Below, one piece after another: positions 30,213-34,693 of a stretch of 34,693 nucleotides of DNA. A program made the translations under genes and the position numbers. The first letter of the stretch is position 1, and each line of letters starts with the position of its first letter. Origin of the DNA: Candidatus Shapirobacteria bacterium. GTDB taxonomy: Bacteria > Patescibacteriota > Microgenomatia > UBA12405. Where the stretch lies: NCBI GenBank assembly GCA_018062705.1, contig JAGORQ010000011.1, positions 1-34,693 on the forward strand. The letters are read 5' to 3'. The notes beneath the pieces are model-generated. The model worked only from the letters and a program-made list of their open reading frames with translations, ran no database searches and had not been told where the DNA came from.

Positions 30213-31622
30213 ATGAAAACTATGATGGGTAACAAAGGTTTGGCTCAATTATGGATATTAATAGGTTTGGTGGTGATGGCAGTAGCCTTGCCAGTGGCGT
30301 CGGTATTAGTATCTAAAAATCAAGATAATAGAAACAAGGCGGCGGGCAATTCGGTTTGTTACCCGTCAAACGGGACAACTGTTTGTTATTATCCAACTGA
30401 TGTGCCGGCGTCACCGACTAAAGTACCGACGCCAGTACCAACAACAATGTTGGCTTGTTGTAAAAAAGAGAACTTGACGAAATGTCCGCTGGCAACAGCC
30501 AATTCACTTTATGGAAGCACCAATTGGACATATTGGACTAAGGTAGCTACTGCTGGAGATTGTTCGGCAACTGGATATGGTGTTTGTGATATTACAACAG
30601 GTTCCAAATGCGTTGATAATCCACCGCCAGTAGTTGGTGGAGGTGGTGGTGGTAGTGCAGGTGGAGGTGTGGCTCCAACATCAGTGGTTCAGGCTACTCC
30701 GACAAACGCCTCTTGTTTCTTGCCAGGGACATTGATTAGTACCAGCAATGGAACAAAGAGAATTGAAGAGGTGAGGGAAGGGGATGTAGTACTGTCTTTT
30801 GATAATCAAAATAAAGTAAATAGCTCGGTGGTCTCAAATCTGATGAATTTTTCGAGAGATTATTATTATCGATTGGTAGCTGGAGATAGTGAGGTGAAGG
30901 TGACGGCAGAGCATCCTTTTTATCGAGGGAATGGTGAATTTACTCAGGTGAAGGATTTGCAAGTTGGTGATGAGGTATATTTACTGAAAGATGGAGAAAT
31001 GGTTAAAGAGATGGTCTCAGAGTTGCAAAGAGTTGATGAAAAAACACCAGTGTACAACTTGACTGTTGAGACTGATCATACTTATTTTGCCAATGGATTT
31101 GCGGTGCACAATAAAAATGTGGCTATACCACCGCAGGCTATTTCATGTAAATCAGGAGATACATCTGCCAAAATGTGTGCTAAAAAATATGGAAGTAAAG
31201 CAGTACCTTATGATGTCTGTCCTAGTGATTATACGCGTCAGTGGATAAAGGGAGATGGTCATACTTATGTGACAAAAAGTTATGCAGGATTTAAGATTGG
31301 TGATTGTATTGCGCAACAGTGTTGTCTTCCACCACCAGATAGTTCGGAAAAATTGTTTGCTTGCAGTAGCGCAAAGTTAACATTAAAGGCGACTGTAAAA
31401 GGTACCCAAGTTACAATTAATGGAAGAATCTATAGGATGTCAGGTACGACAATGACAGCTCCAGTCAGTGGTTATGGGTGTCATATACCAACAGACCAAA
31501 CGTGTGTTGAAGATCGAGCTGATTATGCAAAGGACTCTATGAATAATGTGGTGAAAGTAACATCTTCTTCTTGTAAGATAAGAGGTGAGTCAGGTAATTG
31601 CTGTCCTCCGGGTAAATTTTGA
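30213..31622 (+). CDS. Surface protein with a Hint (intein-like, BIL-type) domain
   Basis: A 469-residue protein. N-terminal membrane helix (about 11-33) followed by LVSKNQDNRNKA; a Cys-rich region with Thr/Pro linker; a poly-Gly stretch; a Hint domain at 168-300 starting CFLPGTLIST (Cys168 as nucleophile), block-B-like VTAEHPFYRG (near 229-238), and ending FAVHNK with His299-Asn300; then a Cys-rich C-terminal region (305-469, at least 14 Cys). The residue after the terminal Asn is Lys, not Cys/Ser/Thr, so standard protein splicing is not expected; bacterial intein-like domains of this kind cleave or cross-link instead. GATAAT (30202-30207) ends 5 bases before the ATG. Inferred: self-processing surface or pre-toxin-like protein. 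Confidence 0.8.
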   Translation: MKTMMGNKGLAQLWILIGLVVMAVALPVASVLVSKNQDNRNKAAGNSVCYPSNGTTVCYYPTDVPASPTKVPTPVPTTMLACCKKENLTKCPLATANSLYGSTNWTYWTKVATAGDCSATGYGVCDITTGSKCVDNPPPVVGGGGGGSAGGGVAPTSVVQATPTNASCFLPGTLISTSNGTKRIEEVREGDVVLSFDNQNKVNSSVVSNLMNFSRDYYYRLVAGDSEVKVTAEHPFYRGNGEFTQVKDLQVGDEVYLLKDGEMVKEMVSELQRVDEKTPVYNLTVETDHTYFANGFAVHNKNVAIPPQAISCKSGDTSAKMCAKKYGSKAVPYDVCPSDYTRQWIKGDGHTYVTKSYAGFKIGDCIAQQCCLPPPDSSEKLFACSSAKLTLKATVKGTQVTINGRIYRMSGTTMTAPVSGYGCHIPTDQTCVEDRADYAKDSMNNVVKVTSSSCKIRGESGNCCPPGKF

Positions 31623-31654
31623 ATAAAATTAAGAGTGAGAATGTTGATTGAGGC

Positions 31655-31684
31655 TTGACAGTAGAAGGGGGTGGTTGTTACAAT
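31655..31684 (+). promoter_or_regulatory. Sigma-70 promoter of rho
   Basis: TTGACA at 31655-31660, an 18-base spacer and TACAAT at 31679-31684, with TG at 31676-31677 (extended -10). A leader of about 115 nt follows, rich in T and with no clear attenuator hairpin; GAGAGGG about 10 bases before the ATG could act as a weak Shine-Dalgarno. Confidence 0.8.
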
Positions 31685-31806
31685 AATCTTGTTCCCCTGA
31701 TTTCTGCCTTGTATTTTATGGATTTTTACCCAAAAAAACATTTTTGATTTAATTTTATTTGGTTTATTTATTCCCATTTTTTAACCACCCGAGAGGGTAA
31801 AAACGT

Positions 31807-33204
31807 ATGTTGAGAAAAAAAACCGCTCCAATAGTTGAGGAGCAAAAGCCGATTAGTGCCGAGAGTAGTGACGGCAAATTTGTGTCGACAATACCAGATA
31901 TTGTGAGTGAAACTAAGGAAGAAACTAGAAACGAGATTCTAGATTCTAGAATAGAACAAAAAGAAGAAGTTAAGGTTGATAAGCCACAAGTTTTGCCTGT
32001 GGTGAATCGCGTAGAAATTAAGAGAATGCCAGTAACCCAACAACAACCAAGACAGCAACAACCGGTTAGACCGGTAGCTCCACCAATACAGCAGATTCCA
32101 ACTGAGCCAATTTCGGGGATTTTGGAGATAATGCCAGACGGTCAGGGATTTGTGAGACCTAGGTATATTCCGTCGAATCGGGATGCAGTAATTGGATCAA
32201 TGCAAATTAGAAAATATGGTCTCCGATTTGGAGATATGATTGTAGGGGCGGCGAAGGCTCCTCGAGATGGCGAAAAATATTGGGGGATGGTACGAATTGA
32301 CAAGGTTAATGATGTTGACCTGATGCAGGCGGGTAATCGACCAGATTTTAAAGATTTGGTACCAATTTATCCGCTAAAACAATTGGTGTTGGAAAGTGAT
32401 CCAAAGGTGTTTTCGACGAGAATAATTGATTTGTTTGCGCCAATTGGTTATGGCCAAAGAGGGATGATTGCCTCGCCACCAAAGGCCGGTAAGACCACTT
32501 TGTTAAAAGAAATTGCTGCCGGGGTGTCGATAAACTATCCTGATGTTCATTTGATGGCGGTGCTGGTAGGGGAAAGACCGGAAGAAGTAACTGACTTGCA
32601 AAGATTTATTAAAGGTGAGGTGATAGCGTCACACTTTGATCAAAAACCAGAAGAGCAGACGAGAACTGCAGAAATTGCCATTGAGCGGGCTAAAAGATTG
32701 GTGGAACTAGGTAAGGATGTGTTTATTGTGTTTGATTCGATTACTAGATTGGCTAGAGCCTACAATTTGGCGATACCAACTTCGGGTAGAACATTGTCGG
32801 GTGGTTTTGATCCAGCGGCACTATACCCTTCGAAGAAATTTTTTGGAGCGGCGCGAAAAATTGAAGGTGGTGGTTCATTGACGATTATGGGGACGGCTCT
32901 AGTAGACACTGGGTCGAAAATGGACGAATTGATTTTTGAAGAGTTTAAAGGGACAGGTAACATGGAATTGTGGTTGACCCGAGAATTGGCGGAGAGGCGG
33001 GTGTTCCCAGCTTTGGATATTTTGAAATCCGGAACCAGAAATGAAGATTTGTTACTTGATTCGATAACCATGGGTAAGGTGGTATCGATGCGCAGAATGT
33101 TTGATGTGATGGGGGACAAAAATAGTGCCTCAGAGATGATCATTGAACAAATGGCCAAGAGTAAAAACAATGCTGAATTTTTGGGGAAGGTGGGGAAGAA
33201 GTAA
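31807..33204 (+). CDS. rho: Transcription termination factor Rho
   Basis: A 465-residue protein. An N-terminal extension of about 95 residues (Glu/Lys then Gln/Pro-rich) precedes the cold-shock-like primary RNA-binding domain (GILEIMPDGQGFVRPRY) and the hexameric ATPase: Walker A PPKAGKTT (near 225-232), VGERPEEVTD, Walker B VFIVFDSITR, SGGFDPAALYPSKKFFG (bicyclomycin/Q-loop region) and KGTGNMEL (R-loop). All catalytic motifs are intact. A 7-base repeat (31921-31957) writes residues 39-50 (EETRNEILDSRIEQ) in the disordered N-terminus. It has its own promoter and leader; E. coli rho autoregulates in its leader, so that could be tested here. Confidence 0.96.
   Translation: MLRKKTAPIVEEQKPISAESSDGKFVSTIPDIVSETKEETRNEILDSRIEQKEEVKVDKPQVLPVVNRVEIKRMPVTQQQPRQQQPVRPVAPPIQQIPTEPISGILEIMPDGQGFVRPRYIPSNRDAVIGSMQIRKYGLRFGDMIVGAAKAPRDGEKYWGMVRIDKVNDVDLMQAGNRPDFKDLVPIYPLKQLVLESDPKVFSTRIIDLFAPIGYGQRGMIASPPKAGKTTLLKEIAAGVSINYPDVHLMAVLVGERPEEVTDLQRFIKGEVIASHFDQKPEEQTRTAEIAIERAKRLVELGKDVFIVFDSITRLARAYNLAIPTSGRTLSGGFDPAALYPSKKFFGAARKIEGGGSLTIMGTALVDTGSKMDELIFEEFKGTGNMELWLTRELAERRVFPALDILKSGTRNEDLLLDSITMGKVVSMRRMFDVMGDKNSASEMIIEQMAKSKNNAEFLGKVGKK
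31921..31957 (+). repeat. 7-base-period repeat inside rho
   Basis: Units GAAACTA, GAAACGA, GATTCTA, GATTCTA, then GAATAGAAC; same type and tail as 2615-2651 and 13633-13670. Confidence 0.88.
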
Positions 33205-33240
33205 AAAATGACAAAATTGTAAAGTAAGCAGACTAATTTG

Positions 33241-33272
33241 TTGACATAAATGCTATGTCACTATACAATAGT
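33241..33272 (+). promoter_or_regulatory. Consensus promoter overlapped by two inverted repeats
   Basis: TTGACA at 33241-33246, a 17-base spacer, TACAAT at 33264-33269, then 5 bases to the ATG at 33275 (leaderless). TGACATA-N5-TATGTCA (33242-33260) covers the -35 and spacer; ACTAT-ACA-ATAGT (33260-33272) covers the -10. Both look like operator half-sites. Confidence 0.75.
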
Positions 33273-33274
33273 GT

Positions 33275-34474
33275 ATGAATTTGATTGATCGGATAGTTGA
33301 GAGGAATCGACAGTGGAAACGAGAAAAAATGTCAAAACAGTCCTATAAGAGAAAAATTATTAACAGGTTGTGGCGGGATATGGAAATTAAACCGATGAGT
33401 TTAATTACCGGAATGAGGCGAGTTGGCAAGTCGGTAGTGATGGAGCAATTGATTGATCAGCTTATAGCTACAGGTATTGATAGATGGCAAATATTGTTTT
33501 TTGAATTTCTACCAAAAGATAATCAGGAAGTTCTTGAGGAAGTAATGGACTATTACTTAAAAACAGTTGTGGATAAAAAGCAGAAATACTACATTTTTTT
33601 TGATGAAATACAGTATATAAAGGATTATGAGGAGGTGATGAAGGAGTGGTATGACAAACAAGAAAATGTAAAATTTGTGTTAACTGGGTCATTTAGCTTG
33701 CTTTATAAAAAAAGAGCTAAGGACAGTCTGGCTGGAAGGTACTTGGATTATGTGATGACACCACTAAATTTCATGGAATATGAGGGAATTAAATTGGCTA
33801 TGGCTGATGGGACAGGTGATAGGCAGGCAAATTTCAGAAGATTTTTAAGATATGGACGATTACCTGAAATAGTAAATTATAGTGAGGATCAGGCGGGGGA
33901 ATATTTGAACACACTTAAGCAAAGGATATTAACTCAAGATTCGTTTGACTATTTTGAAATCGAAAAACCTAATGTGTTGGGCAGGATTTTTGATTTTGTG
34001 GCAATAAACAATGGAGGAATAATAAATATTGACTCATGGTCAAAAGACCTGGGAGTGTCAAGAGAGACGGTTAGTAAATATTTGGAGGTTTTGAAAATAA
34101 TGGGTGTGGTTTATACAGTATCGAATAGTACCGACCCGTTTAAGGTTGAGAGTTCGAGTAAAAAAGCTTATGTGTCTTCGTGTTTTGTTCAAGAGAAAGA
34201 TGCGGGAAATTTAGGTAGTTTGGCTGAGTCTTATACACTTGAGAGACTTTTGGCTGATGGTAAGCTGGTGACATTTTACAGAAAGAGAGATAAAGAAATA
34301 GATTTTTTGATTCCTAAAGAAAAGCGGGCCTGTGAAGTAAAGTTTTGCAACAAGATTGATAGCGTAGACAAATACGTTAAACTGGCAAAAAAAATTGGTT
34401 ATATGTTGGAAATGGTGACTTTGGATCAAACGGATTTGGGGGAGATAAAAGTTACTCCGGCATATTTATTTTAG
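33275..34474 (+). CDS. AAA ATPase with DUF4143-type C-terminus
   Basis: A 399-residue protein. N-terminal AAA-type ATPase of the archaeal-ATPase-like group: Walker A GMRRVGKS (near 46-53), Walker B YIFFDEIQ (near 106-113), sensor LTGSFS; a central winged-helix-like region (WSKDLGVSRETVSKYLEVLKIM, near 260-281); and a DUF4143-type end with a restriction-nuclease-like core (KEIDFLIP...ACEVKF: Asp ... Glu-x-Lys). Members are common in mobile and variable gene pools; some act with defence or toxin-like functions, most are uncharacterised. Intact motifs suggest an active ATPase. It has a consensus promoter under two palindromes, so it is probably tightly controlled. Confidence 0.85.
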   Translation: MNLIDRIVERNRQWKREKMSKQSYKRKIINRLWRDMEIKPMSLITGMRRVGKSVVMEQLIDQLIATGIDRWQILFFEFLPKDNQEVLEEVMDYYLKTVVDKKQKYYIFFDEIQYIKDYEEVMKEWYDKQENVKFVLTGSFSLLYKKRAKDSLAGRYLDYVMTPLNFMEYEGIKLAMADGTGDRQANFRRFLRYGRLPEIVNYSEDQAGEYLNTLKQRILTQDSFDYFEIEKPNVLGRIFDFVAINNGGIINIDSWSKDLGVSRETVSKYLEVLKIMGVVYTVSNSTDPFKVESSSKKAYVSSCFVQEKDAGNLGSLAESYTLERLLADGKLVTFYRKRDKEIDFLIPKEKRACEVKFCNKIDSVDKYVKLAKKIGYMLEMVTLDQTDLGEIKVTPAYLF

Positions 34475-34508
34475 TATTTTTTGGGAAAGGTAGGAAAATA
34501 TAGAATAT

Positions 34509-34693
34509 ATGTTAAATGACATTGTCCATGTTGAAAGAAGACTAGTATCACCGCTACCGATTGAACAGCTTGATATTGATGGTTTATTCCATGAAAATAT
34601 TGGTATAAATGATAAAGTAGCAGAAATTGATATGTTGGCTTGGTCAGCCATTTCGAAAGAGATAAGGAAAAAATCTGTTGATGACCGTGAGTA
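34509..34693 (+). CDS. Unknown protein, 3' end cut by window edge
   Basis: An open frame of 61 codons (MLNDIVHVERRLVSPLPI start) runs off the right edge. It is soluble and acidic. A TATAGAAT-type box lies only 2-5 bases upstream, so the start is less certain than for other genes. No family can be named from this fragment. Confidence 0.5.
   Translation, partial: MLNDIVHVERRLVSPLPIEQLDIDGLFHENIGINDKVAEIDMLAWSAISKEIRKKSVDDRE

Overview
The window looks like a piece of a Candidate Phyla Radiation (Patescibacteria) genome, most likely a Microgenomates-type lineage. This placement is inferred from gene content and style; no 16S gene is present to test it. The signs are a strip of tiny type IV secretion pilin-like genes, surface proteins with Thr/Pro linkers plus cohesin, dockerin and Hint modules, in-frame LPAGRQA-type palindromes inside genes, a divergent 23S rRNA, moderately AT-rich DNA, and almost no Shine-Dalgarno sequences.

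Layout. Positions 1-4701 (minus strand) hold a type IV secretion-like block: six small two-helix pilin-like proteins, a secreted 501-residue protein, and a polytopic VirB6/TrbL-like protein cut by the left edge. Positions 4891-10243 (plus) hold a 7-TM protein of the inactive-transglutaminase-associated type, an ATP-grasp/retropepsin-like fusion, two RimK-like ATP-grasp ligases and an inositol-monophosphatase-family enzyme; this looks like a peptide or amino-acid ligation cluster of unknown product. Positions 10270-13385 encode two cohesin-dockerin surface proteins. Positions 13548-17236 hold tRNA-Ile, a 42-residue membrane ORF, a GH18-like protein, a DedA protein, two unknowns and a frameshifted methyltransferase. 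Positions 17259-21227 hold a short unidentified RNA with its own promoter and terminator, then tRNA-Ala, 23S and 5S rRNA. Positions 21340-26623 hold a ribosomal protein S1-like gene behind an attenuator-like hairpin, radA, a nucleoside deoxyribosyltransferase-like protein, a VOC protein and several unknowns. Positions 26624-27219 hold a tiny basic ORF and a chain of strong hairpins. Positions 27220-31622 encode two beta-helix/dockerin proteins and a Hint (intein-like) protein, followed by rho, a DUF4143-type AAA ATPase with a palindromic promoter, and a gene cut by the right edge.

Three genome-wide themes stand out. First, at least 20 degenerate tandem repeats, nearly all with a 7-base period, are scattered between genes and in frame inside genes; in the secretion block they encode the hydrophobic cores of signal peptides. 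Second, many genes have a TATAAT-like hexamer ending 5-7 bases before the ATG and no Shine-Dalgarno sequence, which implies leaderless mRNAs, often with an extended -10 (TGnTATAAT). Third, short GC-rich palindromes lie both between genes and in frame inside conserved genes such as radA.
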